Source: DATJGR01 sp963812255 (GTDB lineage: Bacteria; Pseudomonadota; Gammaproteobacteria; Pseudomonadales; Azotimanducaceae). From it: 64,000 nt of DNA. This document shows, piece by piece, positions 33,939 through 43,596 of this stretch. The position numbers and the translations under genes were made by a program. Location of the stretch: the NCBI GenBank assembly GCA_963812255.1, contig CAWEUM010000005.1:62001-126000 (forward strand), read 5' to 3'. How positions within the stretch are numbered: position 1 is the stretch's first letter; each line of letters begins with the position of its first letter. Under the pieces are notes generated by a model. That model saw nothing but the letters and a program-made list of their open reading frames with translations. It was not told the origin of the DNA and did not search any database.

Positions 33939-35414
33939 CTACACCGTCCGCCCCAACGTCCGGCAGTCAGAAGATGTCGCGGCCAACGCTTCGAAGTTCG
34001 GGATGGGTCGCGTCAGCAGCGGATCCGCGGCAAACGCCTGCTCCAATGCGTGCGCGGCCGCCAGCAGTGTGTGGTCACCGTACATCGGACCGACCACCTG
34101 GATACCGAACGGCATGCCGGTCTCGTCGATGCCGCACGGTAGCGCAACCACTGGATGGCCAACCACCGTGATCGACGACGTCAACGCAAGCCACGCCATG
34201 TAGTTGGCAACCGGCGCGCCGTCGATCTCGCGCGGATTGAGATGCCGCCATTCGAACGGCGGGATGCTGACACCCGGACAGATCAGCAGATCATAGTCGT
34301 CGAATATCGCGTTGAACGCCTGGTACAACTCCATCTGCGTGCACCGCGCGCTCGCGATTGCTTCCATCGGCGTCGCCAGTGCTGCCTCGTACGTCGCGCG
34401 CACGTTCGGATTGAATCCTGGGTCCCACTGCGCCGCTTCGCGCGCGTACTGAACGACGAACACATCCTGACGCAGATGCCAGTCGACGTCGGGCGCGCGG
34501 CGCAGATCGATTGCATGCCAGTCGCAGCGCTCGACGAATCGAGACAGCCGCGCGACACGTGCATCGAATGTGCGGCGCATCGTTTGCGACAACAGCACGC
34601 CGCCGAGATCCGCCGTGACAGCAATACGCAGACCGCTCGTATCGATCGGATCCAGCCGCGCAAACGCAGCCGATTCCAGCGGAAACGCCATCGGATCCCG
34701 TCGCGTCGCCTCCGAGCGCTGCGCGATCACCGACAGGAGCAGCGCCGCATCGGCGACCGTTCGCGCCATCGGGCCTTGGACGGCGTAGTTCGTCTGCGTG
34801 ATCGTGCGGCGTTCGTTCGGCACCACGCCGGGTGTAGCACGATACCCGACGACACCGCTGTAGCAGGCTGGAATCCGCAGACTGCCACCGTGGTCCGAAC
34901 CGGTCGCGAGCGGCGCCATATGGGTCGCCACCGCCACGGCCGACCCACCTGACGAGCCGCCGCAGGTGCGCGTCACGTCGAACGGATTGCCGGTGGCGCC
35001 GAACAACCGGTTGACGGTGTTCGCGCCAATGCTGAACTCCGGCACATTGGTCTTGCCGATGACAATGCCACCGGCGCGACGAATCCGCGCGACGATGCCG
35101 GCATCGACCTTCGGCACATGGTGCTCCAGCGACTGACTGCCATAGGTTGTACGGATACCCGCTGTGTCCTGAATGTCTTTGATCGCAATCGGCAGGCCGT
35201 GCAAGGCACCGAGTGTATCGCCGCGTCGTACCGCCGCCTCGGCTTCGCGCGCTTCGTCTCGCGCGCGTTCGTAGGCGCGAGTCACGACCGCATTGACTGC
35301 GGGATCGATCCGCTCGATCTGATCGATGCAAGACTCCAGCAAATCGACCGGCGATAGTTCGCGCACACCGATCAGCCGGCGCGCTTCGACGGCGGTCAAC
35401 TCGGCGGGGTTCAT
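33939..35414 (-). CDS. Amidase (amidase signature family)
   Basis: A 491-residue amidase with the Ser-cisSer-Lys triad. Lys lies in HGLPIAIKDIQDT, and the Ser-rich signature is CGGSSGGSAVAVAT, followed by ATGSDHGGSLRIPA with the nucleophile Ser. It hydrolyses a carboxamide to acid and ammonia. A Gln or other specificity residue cannot be judged. ATG 35414 is preferred over an upstream open frame because the amidase family begins with the MNPAELTAVEARRLI type of start. The gene is divergent from an SDR and leads into the APH-type kinase gene. Confidence 0.92.
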   Translation of the reverse strand: MNPAELTAVEARRLIGVRELSPVDLLESCIDQIERIDPAVNAVVTRAYERARDEAREAEAAVRRGDTLGALHGLPIAIKDIQDTAGIRTTYGSQSLEHHVPKVDAGIVARIRRAGGIVIGKTNVPEFSIGANTVNRLFGATGNPFDVTRTCGGSSGGSAVAVATHMAPLATGSDHGGSLRIPACYSGVVGYRATPGVVPNERRTITQTNYAVQGPMARTVADAALLLSVIAQRSEATRRDPMAFPLESAAFARLDPIDTSGLRIAVTADLGGVLLSQTMRRTFDARVARLSRFVERCDWHAIDLRRAPDVDWHLRQDVFVVQYAREAAQWDPGFNPNVRATYEAALATPMEAIASARCTQMELYQAFNAIFDDYDLLICPGVSIPPFEWRHLNPREIDGAPVANYMAWLALTSSITVVGHPVVALPCGIDETGMPFGIQVVGPMYGDHTLLAAAHALEQAFAADPLLTRPIPNFEALAATSSDCRTLGRTV

Positions 35415-35529
35415 GCGGACCTCCACACGCACGTCACTGGCACATATGCAACATTGACAGTGTACTGGCAATCCGGTGAATGCGATCATCACTCCAAATC
35501 CCACGTCCCATGCACAACGCGGACATTCA

Positions 35530-36336
35530 ATGAGTAAAGTGATTGCCTTGACAGGCGGCGCGACCGGCATCGGTGCCGCGACTGCCGCCCGCCTGATGGC
35601 GGCAGATTGCGAGGTGAGCGTGCTGGATATCGTAGCGCCGGCCGCGCATCACACCACATTCGTCCACTGCGATCTCGCTCGAGCGGAGGCGATCGATGCA
35701 GCGATCGCGCAACTACCAGACCACCTGGACGCGCTCGTCAATGTGGCCGGCATCCCGGGACCCGAGCCTGCCGCTGAGGTGGTCGCCGTCAACTTCCTCG
35801 GCTTACGCCACCTGACGGAATCGTTGGTCCCGCGAATCAACCGTGGCGGCAGCGTCGTCAACGTTGCGTCATCTGCGGGGTGGGACTGGCAGAAGCGAGA
35901 GGCCGTCGTCAGCGCCCTGCTCGATACCCCCGACTATCGCGCCGGGCTCGATTGGCTCGCAGCGCACCCGGATGAATGGAATGCGAACCCGTACAAGTTC
36001 TCCAAGCAATGCGCGGCCGCTTACACACATCGCGCATCGGGGTTCGCGCTGCCATTTGGTGTGCGCGTCAACTGCGTCAATCCCGGTGCGACCGAAACCC
36101 AACTGACGCCGCAGTTCCGCGAACTCGTCGGGCCCGCCATGTACGACTGGGGCGTTGCCCAAGTCGGCCGTCCCGGCGCACCCGCCGACATTGCCGAAGT
36201 GATCGAATTCCTTGCGATCGGCGCCTGCCGCTGGCTCAACGGCGTCGAGATCCTCGTCGACGGCGGCTACATCTCCGGCATCCTCGGCGGCTGGGTCAAG
36301 CTCGATGAATCACCAAACGCTCAGGTGGCCCGGTAG
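35530..36336 (+). CDS. Short-chain dehydrogenase/reductase
   Basis: A 268-residue SDR. The cofactor motif is IALTGGATGIGAATAARLMA (5-24). The NAG-type segment reads VNVAGIPG, the catalytic Ser region is VNVASSAG, and YKFSK supplies the active-site Tyr and Lys. The C-terminus has the usual ILVDGGYISG. The central region (about 118-155) is longer than in many SDRs, as in 3-alpha-hydroxysteroid dehydrogenase/carbonyl reductase (HsdA) relatives, so a steroid- or terpenoid-alcohol substrate is one possibility. ATG 35530 is used. It is divergent from the amidase gene; 115 bases separate the starts. Confidence 0.88.
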   Translation: MSKVIALTGGATGIGAATAARLMAADCEVSVLDIVAPAAHHTTFVHCDLARAEAIDAAIAQLPDHLDALVNVAGIPGPEPAAEVVAVNFLGLRHLTESLVPRINRGGSVVNVASSAGWDWQKREAVVSALLDTPDYRAGLDWLAAHPDEWNANPYKFSKQCAAAYTHRASGFALPFGVRVNCVNPGATETQLTPQFRELVGPAMYDWGVAQVGRPGAPADIAEVIEFLAIGACRWLNGVEILVDGGYISGILGGWVKLDESPNAQVAR

Positions 36337-36411
36337 CCGCCGCGATGGCGACCAACATTTGGCAATTGGCGCCACTCACCGCTGATCAGCACAAGCTCGA
36401 TTGCGGCACGG

Positions 36412-37182
36412 TCAACGCCAGAGCCGCAATGCGAGATCGAGCCCATCGACTTCGATCCCGCGCTTGCGAAAGTAATCGCAGACATTGGCAACATCGCGAT
36501 AAAACAGCCCCCACGGGTCCGGTGCATCATCAACACGCATCGCCTGCGGTAAATCGATCAGCCTCGGCGTCTCATCGAGATACAGAATGTTGTAGGCCGA
36601 CAGATCGCCGTGGATGACGCCGCATTCCAACAGAATCTCGATGTCGCGCACGATCTTCGATAACGCGCGTTCGGCCTCCTCCTGGGAAAGCTTCAGCTCG
36701 GCGAGCGACGGCGCACGCATACCATCGCGGCCGACGAATTCCATCAGAATGCCGTCACTGCAATGCAGGTACGGCTTCGGCACCGAGGCACCGGCATCAC
36801 ACAATACCTCGAGCATCTTCCATTCGCGGTCGATCCAATGGTGGTGCGCCGCGTCCCGGCCATGGCGTGTCCGCTGTCGCATCGCCTTCGCCATCCGCCG
36901 ATCGCGCACCTTTTCCGGATTGACGTATGCCGCGTCCGATGCAAATGCGCGAAACTTCCGCGCCCTATACATCTTCGCCGCAAAATGCTCGACATCGCAC
37001 GCGCCGGCCAGCGCGCGACACAGATACACCGTGGCTTCCTTGCCGTCGTTGACCATGCCGATGACCTCTGCAACGTAGCTCGAAAACTCCCGCTCGATCG
37101 CCTGCCGTTCCGCCTCGGCCAGCATGCCGCGATTGAAAGCGGGGCGCGCAAGATCGCTCGAATCAATCTCTTTCGAAGACAT
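36412..37182 (-). CDS. RIO-type serine protein kinase
   Basis: A 256-residue atypical protein kinase of the RIO1 group. It has the ATP-binding segment GMVNDGKEATVYLCRA (about 42-57), EHFAAKMYRARKFRAF (Lys), the catalytic loop GVIHGDLSAYNILYL (Asp) and the metal motif RLIDLPQAM (Asp). Bacterial RIO kinases are uncommon compared with archaea and eukaryotes but occur in several gammaproteobacteria; their targets are unknown. It starts at ATG 37182. A strong hairpin lies 34 bases upstream. The nearest gene on the plus strand converges from the other side. Confidence 0.9.
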   Translation of the reverse strand: MSSKEIDSSDLARPAFNRGMLAEAERQAIEREFSSYVAEVIGMVNDGKEATVYLCRALAGACDVEHFAAKMYRARKFRAFASDAAYVNPEKVRDRRMAKAMRQRTRHGRDAAHHHWIDREWKMLEVLCDAGASVPKPYLHCSDGILMEFVGRDGMRAPSLAELKLSQEEAERALSKIVRDIEILLECGVIHGDLSAYNILYLDETPRLIDLPQAMRVDDAPDPWGLFYRDVANVCDYFRKRGIEVDGLDLALRLWR

Positions 37183-37216
37183 AGCTCACCCGTTTGCCAC
37201 CATTAAACCAAAGGTG

Positions 37217-37259
37217 GACGTCGGGCCGGCCGAAGGGAAAACGTCGGCCGCCCGACGTC
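37217..37259. terminator. Strong GC-rich hairpin upstream of RIO kinase gene
   Basis: GACGTCGGGCCGGCCGA (37217-37233) pairs with TCGGCCGCCCGACGTC (37244-37259), a 16-bp stem with a one-base bulge and a ten-base loop. On the minus strand it is followed by CACCTTTGGTTTAATGG, a weak T-rich tail. It lies after the 103-residue gene at 37414 and before the RIO gene, so it may terminate the first or shape the leader of the second. Confidence 0.5.
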
Positions 37260-37413
37260 GTATAGAGAGCGCAGCGCGCCGGATCAGATCAGGCGCGGGC
37301 TCGTTTGATGCGTAAGGTCATGAGGCACCCCCGATGACGGGAAGACGGACTGCGCTACGTTAGTCGAGCAGTCGACGGCAGTCGAGAAGCGTCGATGCAT
37401 GCATGCCGCTTCT

Positions 37414-37725
37414 TCAGCCGCCCGCTCCACCCGAGCGCGTCTGACTGCTGTTCAGGTCGTCCAGCACTTTTTGCGACGCTTCACGCTGATCGTCGATCTG
37501 CACCTGTGTTCTGCAGACCTTCTTCTTGATGTTCGAACCCATCACGGACTCCCGGGTGCAGACGACCTTGCTGCGGTCCGACGTATTCTGGGTCTGCGCG
37601 CTCGGCGTGACCGGGGCTGAGTCCGCGGCCATTGCGGGCGGTGCGATCGCCGCCCCACCCCAGACGGCAGCGCAGCCCATGACGATCGTCAACACGGTGA
37701 CCGATACCACATGTTTCATCTCCAA
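37414..37725 (-). CDS. Small secreted/periplasmic protein, unknown
   Basis: A 103-residue protein with a signal peptide (about 1-34, hydrophobic VVSVTVLTIVMGCAAVWGGA, cleavage near AMA-AD). The mature part has KVVCTRESVMGSNIKKKVC, so two Cys residues 15 apart could form a disulfide, followed by QVQIDDQREASQKVLDDLN, a charged helix. This CxRE...KxVCR pattern recurs in small proteobacterial exported proteins of unknown role. ATG 37725 or 37719 may be the start. It stands alone between the PEP-mutase-like gene and the RIO gene. Confidence 0.75.
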   Translation of the reverse strand: MEMKHVVSVTVLTIVMGCAAVWGGAAIAPPAMAADSAPVTPSAQTQNTSDRSKVVCTRESVMGSNIKKKVCRTQVQIDDQREASQKVLDDLNSSQTRSGGAGG

Positions 37726-37835
37726 CTCCTCCGATTCTTCGCATCGGTAAAACCCTGATCTACATCTGCACGTTCGCTTGGTCCGGCGCGCCGGCGCCGG
37801 GTATCAGGTCGACGCACAGGAGCATCGGCGCGGAG

Positions 37836-38621
37836 TCACAGTCGCTCGACGAATTCGAACGTGCCCAGCCCTTTGATTTCGTGCGCCGCGTCGATGAACC
37901 CTTTCATCGCCGCTCGATACAAGGCGCCGCCGAGGCTGACGCGACCGACACCGGCAGCCGCCAGTTCCGCCACGCTGAACGAACTGCCCTTGAGGCCAAT
38001 CATGAAGTTCACCGGTTTCGATACCGATTCACACACGGCGCGTACCGCGCTCATGTCCGGCAGACCGGGTGCGAACAGTACATCCGCGCCTGCCTTTTCG
38101 AACGCCTGCAGCCGCGCAATCGTGTCCGCGAGATCCGGATTGCCACGCAGGTAATTCTCCGCCCGCGCGGTCAACGTAAATACACATGGCAGCGCACGCG
38201 TAGATTGCACGGCAGCCGCGACACGTTCGGTCGCATGTCCGATGTCGTACAGCGGCTTCGCCTTGTCGCCGCTGAAATCTTCGATCGACCCGCCGACCAG
38301 GCCCGCTTCCGCCGCCAGGCGAATCGTTTCCGCAACGTATTCCGGTGCATGGCCGAATCCGTTTTCGAGGTCGCCCGCGACGGGCAGATCGGTTGCGCCG
38401 ACGATCAGCGCCGCGTGGGCGAGCGCATCGTTGCGCGACAGTTCCCCGTCGCGACGACCCAGCGCCGCAGCCGACGCTCCGCTCGACGTTGCGAGCGCCG
38501 CAAACCCCAGACCCGCGAGCGCGCGTGCGGATGCGACATCCCACGGATTCGGTAGAACGAATATGCCGCTGCGATGCAACGCGTTGAATCGATCGGCTCT
38601 CTCGGCTTGTGAGGTCGTCAT
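37836..38621 (-). CDS. Isocitrate lyase/PEP mutase superfamily protein
   Basis: A 261-residue TIM-barrel enzyme of the ICL/PEP mutase superfamily. VLPNPWDVASARALAGLGF at the start, the metal segment VAGDLENGFG and the GGSIEDFSGD stretch are characteristic. It lacks the KKCGH catalytic loop of isocitrate lyase, so a C-C or C-P lyase or hydrolase of the oxaloacetate hydrolase/carboxyPEP mutase type is likely. No phosphonate genes are nearby. ATG 38621 is chosen from the family start (MTTSQAERADRFNALH). It is divergent from a GST gene, with 83 bases between. Confidence 0.9.
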   Translation of the reverse strand: MTTSQAERADRFNALHRSGIFVLPNPWDVASARALAGLGFAALATSSGASAAALGRRDGELSRNDALAHAALIVGATDLPVAGDLENGFGHAPEYVAETIRLAAEAGLVGGSIEDFSGDKAKPLYDIGHATERVAAAVQSTRALPCVFTLTARAENYLRGNPDLADTIARLQAFEKAGADVLFAPGLPDMSAVRAVCESVSKPVNFMIGLKGSSFSVAELAAAGVGRVSLGGALYRAAMKGFIDAAHEIKGLGTFEFVERL

Positions 38622-38704
38622 CGTGTCGTCATATCCCCGCAAATTGTCCACAACTATACTGCCCGCTCCCCGCTCAGGCACAACCGAATTCACTGGAGGC
38701 TGTC

Positions 38705-39325
38705 ATGCTGAAGTTGTTTTACGCGCCGAACACCTGCGCTCTTGCGTCGCACATCGCACTCGAAGAGGCCGGCGCGCCGTATGAAGCCGTTCGTATCGAC
38801 TTTCGCGCCAACGCGCAGCGCGCGCCGGATTATCTGGCGATCAACCCGAAGGGACGCGTTCCGGCGTTGTTGACCGACCGCGGCGTGTTGACCGAAACGC
38901 CGGCGATTCTCGCGTTCGTCGCGCAGAGTTACCCGAATGCCCGCCTCGCGCCGCTCGACGATCCATTCGAGTTTGCGCGCGTGCAGGCGTTCAACAGCTA
39001 CCTCTGTTCGACCGTCCACGTCGCACACGCGCATCGGATGCGCGGCTATCGCTGGGCCGATGATCCCGCAGCAATCGCCGACATGCAGCGCAAGGTTCCC
39101 GCCACCATCGGTGACTGCTTCGAGTTGATCGAGACCACGATGCTGGAAGGCCCTTGGGTGATGGGCGCGCACTACACGGTGTGCGATCCGTACCTGTTTA
39201 CCCTTTCCAGTTGGCTCGACGCCGATGGCGTCGACGTAGCGCGCTTTCCGAAGGTCGCAGCGCTGCAAGAGCGTATGAACGAACGGCCTGCGGTACGGCA
39301 GGCACTGGCAGCGCAACATCGTTAA
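38705..39325 (+). CDS. Glutathione S-transferase family protein
   Basis: A 206-residue GST. The thioredoxin-like N-terminal domain (1-78) opens with LKLFYAPNTCALASHIALEE, where Cys11 or the following Ser suits a beta-class enzyme, and has the cis-Pro segment GRVPALLTDRGVLTETPAI. The C-terminal helical domain has YTVCDPYLFTLSSWL. It likely conjugates glutathione to electrophiles or isomerises small molecules. ATG 38705 has an AGGCTG ribosome binding site. Its stop is four bases before the PBP4-type gene, so they may be co-transcribed, although they have no obvious shared role. Confidence 0.9.
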   Translation: MLKLFYAPNTCALASHIALEEAGAPYEAVRIDFRANAQRAPDYLAINPKGRVPALLTDRGVLTETPAILAFVAQSYPNARLAPLDDPFEFARVQAFNSYLCSTVHVAHAHRMRGYRWADDPAAIADMQRKVPATIGDCFELIETTMLEGPWVMGAHYTVCDPYLFTLSSWLDADGVDVARFPKVAALQERMNERPAVRQALAAQHR

Positions 39326-39329
39326 GAAA

Positions 39330-40847
39330 GTGTTCGAGCAAGCGCCGAACCGAGCATCCGGAGCGCGCGACCCATCGACGCTGCGGCGACATCGTTTTAC
39401 CAGCGCCGTCGTCTGTGTCCTGGGTTGCTGGCTCGCGACACCGGCAGCCGCAGAGTGGCGCGCGTTGGCGAGTCTCGCGCAGACGGGCGCACGCGTCAGC
39501 GCCTCTGCAATCGACCTCACCGACAACCGCGTGATTCAACAGTTGAACGCTGATGTCCGGCTGACCCCTGCCTCGTTGACGAAACTCGCAGTTGCGGCGT
39601 CTGCCTTGAGCGTTTGGCCAGCTGACCGGATGTTCCAAACACGGCTGCTCGCCGTCGGAGCGATCGAAAGCGGTCGACTGGACGGCGATCTGTTTCTCGT
39701 TGGCGCAGGTGATCCATCGCTGACAGGAGAAAGCCTTCTCACACTTGCGGCTCAGGTCAAGAGCATGGGCATCACGTCTGTTGCCGGAAAATTGATTGTG
39801 GTGCCGGCGCCGTTTGCTCGCGTGCCGTGTGAGACCCAGGACCGCTGCGACGCACTGTTGCGGAGCGACAAATCCTATGACGCCCCGCTCGCATCGATCG
39901 GCGTCGACTTCGGCACTTGGTGCATCGACGTGCGCGCGACGGCGACGGACGCTCCCGCGTCGGTCACGGGTTGTACCGCGCGATTGCCGATTCAGATTCA
40001 GGGCACGGTCGCAACGACGCGCGACAACACCGGTCGGGCACTGCGCGTCGAGCGCTTCACCGATCGCGACGGACAGGACACGCTGCGCGTCGGTGGCACG
40101 ATCGCCGCAGGCACGTCACAGCGCGTCTATCGCGCGATGTCCGATCCGGCGCGCGGCGCGGGTCTGCTGCTCGCTGCAGCTCTGAACAGCGCGGGAATCG
40201 ATGTCCAAGGCGGACTGCTCGTCAAAGAAGGGGTCGTGCCCGGTGACGCATATCTGGTCGCTGCGGTCACGGGCCTCACCTTGAAGGAGCAACTCGGTCG
40301 AATGCTGCGCTTCTCCAACAACTACATCGCAGACGTGCTGACCTTGACGTTGGCTGCCGACATGGACGACCCGGCACCAACCACCCTCGCAACGGCGGCG
40401 CAGGTTCTGTCGAATTTCATGCTTCGAACCCAGCCGTCGACGAATCGCACGCAACGATCGCCGCCGCTGCTCGATAGCGGTAGCGGACTCACACCGGAGA
40501 ATCGCCTGTCCGCCAACGATCTCGTTCGGCTGCTGGTCTACGAATATCGTGACACGCGCAACTTCGGTCCGTTCTACGGCGGTCTGGTAATCCCCCGCCA
40601 GAGTCCGTTCAACTTTCTGCGCAACGGCAGCGCCGCATGGCAGGATCGCGTCGCCCTGAAGACCGGCACGATGGACGATCCGCATTCCGTCTGCGGCGTG
40701 GCCGGATTCCTCCGAAAGAAAGATGGCGGCTGGATCGGCTTCGCGGCGATCGTCAATGGCGGCACGACGCAAATGCGGCGCGTGCCGTTGTACAAGGCGC
40801 TCGAAGCAATCCGCGGCGATATCGAGCAACTGCTGATCCGATACTGA
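39330..40847 (+). CDS. dacB: D-Ala-D-Ala carboxypeptidase/endopeptidase, PBP4 type
   Basis: A 505-residue periplasmic penicillin-binding protein of the S13 peptidase family. A signal peptide spans about 20-41 (VVCVLGCWLATPAAA). The active-site motifs are PASLTK (Ser82, Lys85), RFSNNYIA (the SxN box near 328, Asn in place of the usual Asp) and ALKTGTMDD (KTG box near 444). It trims or cleaves peptidoglycan crosslinks. GTG 39330 appears to be the start; a start further in would still keep the signal peptide. It follows the GST gene and converges on the DUF2254-like gene 7 bases away. Confidence 0.9.
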   Translation: MFEQAPNRASGARDPSTLRRHRFTSAVVCVLGCWLATPAAAEWRALASLAQTGARVSASAIDLTDNRVIQQLNADVRLTPASLTKLAVAASALSVWPADRMFQTRLLAVGAIESGRLDGDLFLVGAGDPSLTGESLLTLAAQVKSMGITSVAGKLIVVPAPFARVPCETQDRCDALLRSDKSYDAPLASIGVDFGTWCIDVRATATDAPASVTGCTARLPIQIQGTVATTRDNTGRALRVERFTDRDGQDTLRVGGTIAAGTSQRVYRAMSDPARGAGLLLAAALNSAGIDVQGGLLVKEGVVPGDAYLVAAVTGLTLKEQLGRMLRFSNNYIADVLTLTLAADMDDPAPTTLATAAQVLSNFMLRTQPSTNRTQRSPPLLDSGSGLTPENRLSANDLVRLLVYEYRDTRNFGPFYGGLVIPRQSPFNFLRNGSAAWQDRVALKTGTMDDPHSVCGVAGFLRKKDGGWIGFAAIVNGGTTQMRRVPLYKALEAIRGDIEQLLIRY

Positions 40848-40854
40848 CGAACGC

Positions 40855-42492
40855 TCAGGGTGCGCGTTGCGTGTACTGCTCGATCCAGCCGAAGAGCCGG
40901 GCAAGGCAGGCGCGCCGTTCCGGTGGCAGATAGCCGAAGTTCAGACCGCGATCGGTGAACTCCCAATAGTGCGGCCGCCGTTCCGCTTCCAGTTCCTTCC
41001 TGATACGTTCGAGACGCACCAGGCGCTCACCGGCCAAGTCCCGGCAGACGCGCCGCGCGCGCGTTTCATCGCCCCGCACGACGAACAACGTCGCCAATTG
41101 CAGTTGCGCCTTGCGTACGCCGAGCAGGCTTTCTTCCTGCGTCTCGCTACGGATCTCCTGATCGAGTTCGAGCACGACCGACAGCAGGTCGTCGATCAGT
41201 CCCGGGGCGTTGTCCAAACTCGCCTCTGTCAGTCGCACCAGATCGCCGGCTGCGACTTCCAACAGAAACGACTGGCCGCGCTGGTGTGCAAACTGCCCGT
41301 AGAACTTGAAGTGACCGGCAATCTCGCGAACAGCATCATCGAGACCCTGGTTGATCAGTGCGTGGGCCATCAGCCGGTACTGATTCATCACGTAGTACGA
41401 CGTGCGGTTGTCGATGGCATTGATCGACGTGCGCAGATAGCTGTTGAAACAGCGTACACATAGATCGAGCAGATCGCGATTGCGTCTGCCTTCGGCGATG
41501 CCGACGCGGCCGGTCTGAATCGCGATGAGGTTGGCCACTTCGCGCGCGTCGGGAACACAGTGCGTCATCAGCGACAGATACTGCCGAAACACCTTCACCT
41601 CGAGCCACAGGTTCTGCGATTCGATTTCCGCCAGCACACTTTCGGCAAGTGAAACGAAGTCCGGATCATTCGCCACCGGGCCTTCTACCGTGAACCACTT
41701 CGCCGGCAGATTCGGTCGCAACGCCTGATAGTCGATCACCAGTTCGTTCAGTGCATTCACGCACGCCATTGCGATGCTGCGATCGCTCTGTTCGGTGGCA
41801 CTACGAGCAACGTCCTGCAGTTCGTCGATGGCGTCCTGCACCCCGCGCTTCACCGTTTCGGTCGGCGTAATCTGCGCGCGCTGCACGAATCGATACGCAG
41901 AGCCTTTGATCTTTTCGATGATCGACAGCGGTGACAGGAATCGGAACACGAACGCAAAGTACGGCAAAAGTACCAAAAGGCAGATCGTGATCAGCGCGAG
42001 CGTGATGATGAACGCCGCTCCGGGAACGCGCGGCACCTCTCCGGTGTCGCGGCTGATCGCAATCCATACGCATAGAATTGTCGTCACGACCATCAACGAC
42101 ATCACCGCGATGTTGATGGGCTCGCGCACGAACAACCAAGTGATTCGGTAGTTGTACCGGTTGGCCGCGAGTTCCACGATGATCGCCGACACGGTGATCG
42201 CTATCGCGAGGAGTCCACCCATTACCTGGGAGGCACCCATCAGGATGTCGGTTTGCGCATCGCCATCGAATCGTGCCATCCAACCGATCGGATCGGTGAT
42301 GACCGCGAGTCCGACCCCATCGAGCCACGCGCTGGCCACGTAGATGAGCAGTGTCACCGCTGCCAGAGCAAAGAACGTTGCCGTGGGCACAACGATCGCG
42401 ACGCGACGCAGCCGCGCGCGCTCGGGCACGATGCCGGTCAATTCGAATCCCGCAGAGGCATCAATCGTTACCGGGGCTGCCAACCAAATCAC
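40855..42492 (-). CDS. DUF2254-like membrane protein
   Basis: A 545-residue protein with four predicted membrane helices in the first 200 residues: about 32-55, 85-108 (MGGLLAIAITVSAIIVELAA), 128-148 and 160-185. The rest (200-545) is soluble and helical, with FVQRAQITPTETVKRGVQDA and a C-terminal ending WEFTDRGLNFGYLPPERRA. The layout resembles DUF2254 membrane proteins, whose role is unknown. The frame is open from ATG 42492; a further methionine near residue 85 could also serve. It is divergent from a small exported protein gene and ends 7 bases from the convergent PBP4-type gene. Confidence 0.72.
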   Translation of the reverse strand: MIWLAAPVTIDASAGFELTGIVPERARLRRVAIVVPTATFFALAAVTLLIYVASAWLDGVGLAVITDPIGWMARFDGDAQTDILMGASQVMGGLLAIAITVSAIIVELAANRYNYRITWLFVREPINIAVMSLMVVTTILCVWIAISRDTGEVPRVPGAAFIITLALITICLLVLLPYFAFVFRFLSPLSIIEKIKGSAYRFVQRAQITPTETVKRGVQDAIDELQDVARSATEQSDRSIAMACVNALNELVIDYQALRPNLPAKWFTVEGPVANDPDFVSLAESVLAEIESQNLWLEVKVFRQYLSLMTHCVPDAREVANLIAIQTGRVGIAEGRRNRDLLDLCVRCFNSYLRTSINAIDNRTSYYVMNQYRLMAHALINQGLDDAVREIAGHFKFYGQFAHQRGQSFLLEVAAGDLVRLTEASLDNAPGLIDDLLSVVLELDQEIRSETQEESLLGVRKAQLQLATLFVVRGDETRARRVCRDLAGERLVRLERIRKELEAERRPHYWEFTDRGLNFGYLPPERRACLARLFGWIEQYTQRAP

Positions 42493-42613
42493 TCGTGCGC
42501 AACATCTTGCCCCAAATCACGTCGCGGCAGCAGTCGATTCGACACGATCGTTGTTCCCGTTGCACGCGCGGCTCTGTTAGGCTTTTGGGGATGGTCGGAA
42601 CGAGGATTCCATA

Positions 42614-43075
42614 ATGCCGTCAGCCTTCAGCGCATGTTGCGCAACGCTTCTGCTGTTGTTTGCGGGGGCCGGTGCCGCGGATCCGGAGCCGGATCCGGCG
42701 CCGAACGCGCCCGCGCAGCTCCCGACGTTGCCGCCATGGATGGGTGTCGACGTGATCAAGGCAGCCGTAGCGATGAACATGACCGACGCCCAGAAGCCCG
42801 AGTTCAACAAAATTGTCAGTCAGTACCTCACCAATCACTTTGCAATGATTCAGAAAGAAATCAAACGTAACTCGCCCAACCTGCCGATGAGGATCAAGAG
42901 CCGCGACCGCTCGCTGGTCCACAAGATGGACGACGCCGCGCACAAGGTGCTGACGAAGGAACAATGGCCCGCATACGAAGACTACAAGAAAGCGCTGAAC
43001 GAGGGGCTTGCCAAGGCCGCCGAAGCCGCCCCGCCCGTTCCGTCGGAACCGCGGTCTGGACCCGCTGTTAGATAG
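42614..43075 (+). CDS. Small secreted protein with Spy/CpxP-like helices
   Basis: A 153-residue exported protein. The signal peptide covers about 1-21 (ending GAGAAD), and a Pro-rich linker follows. The mature body is helical: MTDAQKPEFNKIVSQYLTN, KEIKRNSPN and LTKEQWPAYEDYKKAL. The two (M/L)T..Q stretches recall the LTxxQ repeats of the Spy/CpxP periplasmic chaperones, though the overall match is weak. The C-terminal tail is Ala/Pro-rich. ATG 42614 is preceded by GAGGA. It lies 134 bases before another small exported protein gene in the same direction. Confidence 0.7.
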   Translation: MPSAFSACCATLLLLFAGAGAADPEPDPAPNAPAQLPTLPPWMGVDVIKAAVAMNMTDAQKPEFNKIVSQYLTNHFAMIQKEIKRNSPNLPMRIKSRDRSLVHKMDDAAHKVLTKEQWPAYEDYKKALNEGLAKAAEAAPPVPSEPRSGPAVR

Positions 43076-43209
43076 CGCTGCGCGTCGGCTGCGCTCACAT
43101 TCACGGTACAAATTGGATACCAGCCGCAACATGGCTACACCACCTACGCAGCCTTTCTCCACGGTAACCGCGTAACGTCTACTGGAACTTGCAGTATCGG
43201 TACGCGGCC

Positions 43210-43530
43210 ATGAGATACCTGATTGCTACGTTTCTCCAACTGTTTGGCGCGGCCGCACTGGCACATCCTCCGCAAGGATCCGCAAACGAAATCGAACATA
43301 GCGCGCTCGTTGCCGATCCGTTCTTCACCGAGTACGCCTGGGGCGTGCAACGGCTGCCGATGGACGGCGGCAGAATCTACGGATGGCGCGTAAATGACCG
43401 GCTGACGTTCGGCCGCCTGCAGGGCGAGACCGACGAATTCGGATTCAGCATTCAGTTGAATGCGCGCCAGCGATTCGAGATGACGACCGAGGGGGTTCGC
43501 TGGCGTAGAGCAATCGGCGGCGCGCGCTGA
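43210..43530 (+). CDS. Small exported protein, unknown
   Basis: A 106-residue protein with a signal peptide (MRYLIATFLQLFGAAALA, cleaved near residue 18). The mature part is beta-rich: EHSALVADPFFTEYAWGVQR, RIYGWRVNDRLTFGRLQGE and FGFSIQLNARQRFEMTTEGV. I recognise no family. ATG 43210 is chosen because the signal peptide begins there. The MFS transporter gene starts 66 bases later on the same strand. Confidence 0.6.
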   Translation: MRYLIATFLQLFGAAALAHPPQGSANEIEHSALVADPFFTEYAWGVQRLPMDGGRIYGWRVNDRLTFGRLQGETDEFGFSIQLNARQRFEMTTEGVRWRRAIGGAR

Positions 43531-43596
43531 CAGCTTTCCTGGCCGGGTTTCGATTTCCACTACAATAGGCGCCTTAGCAGAGCCGCTCCCCGAACC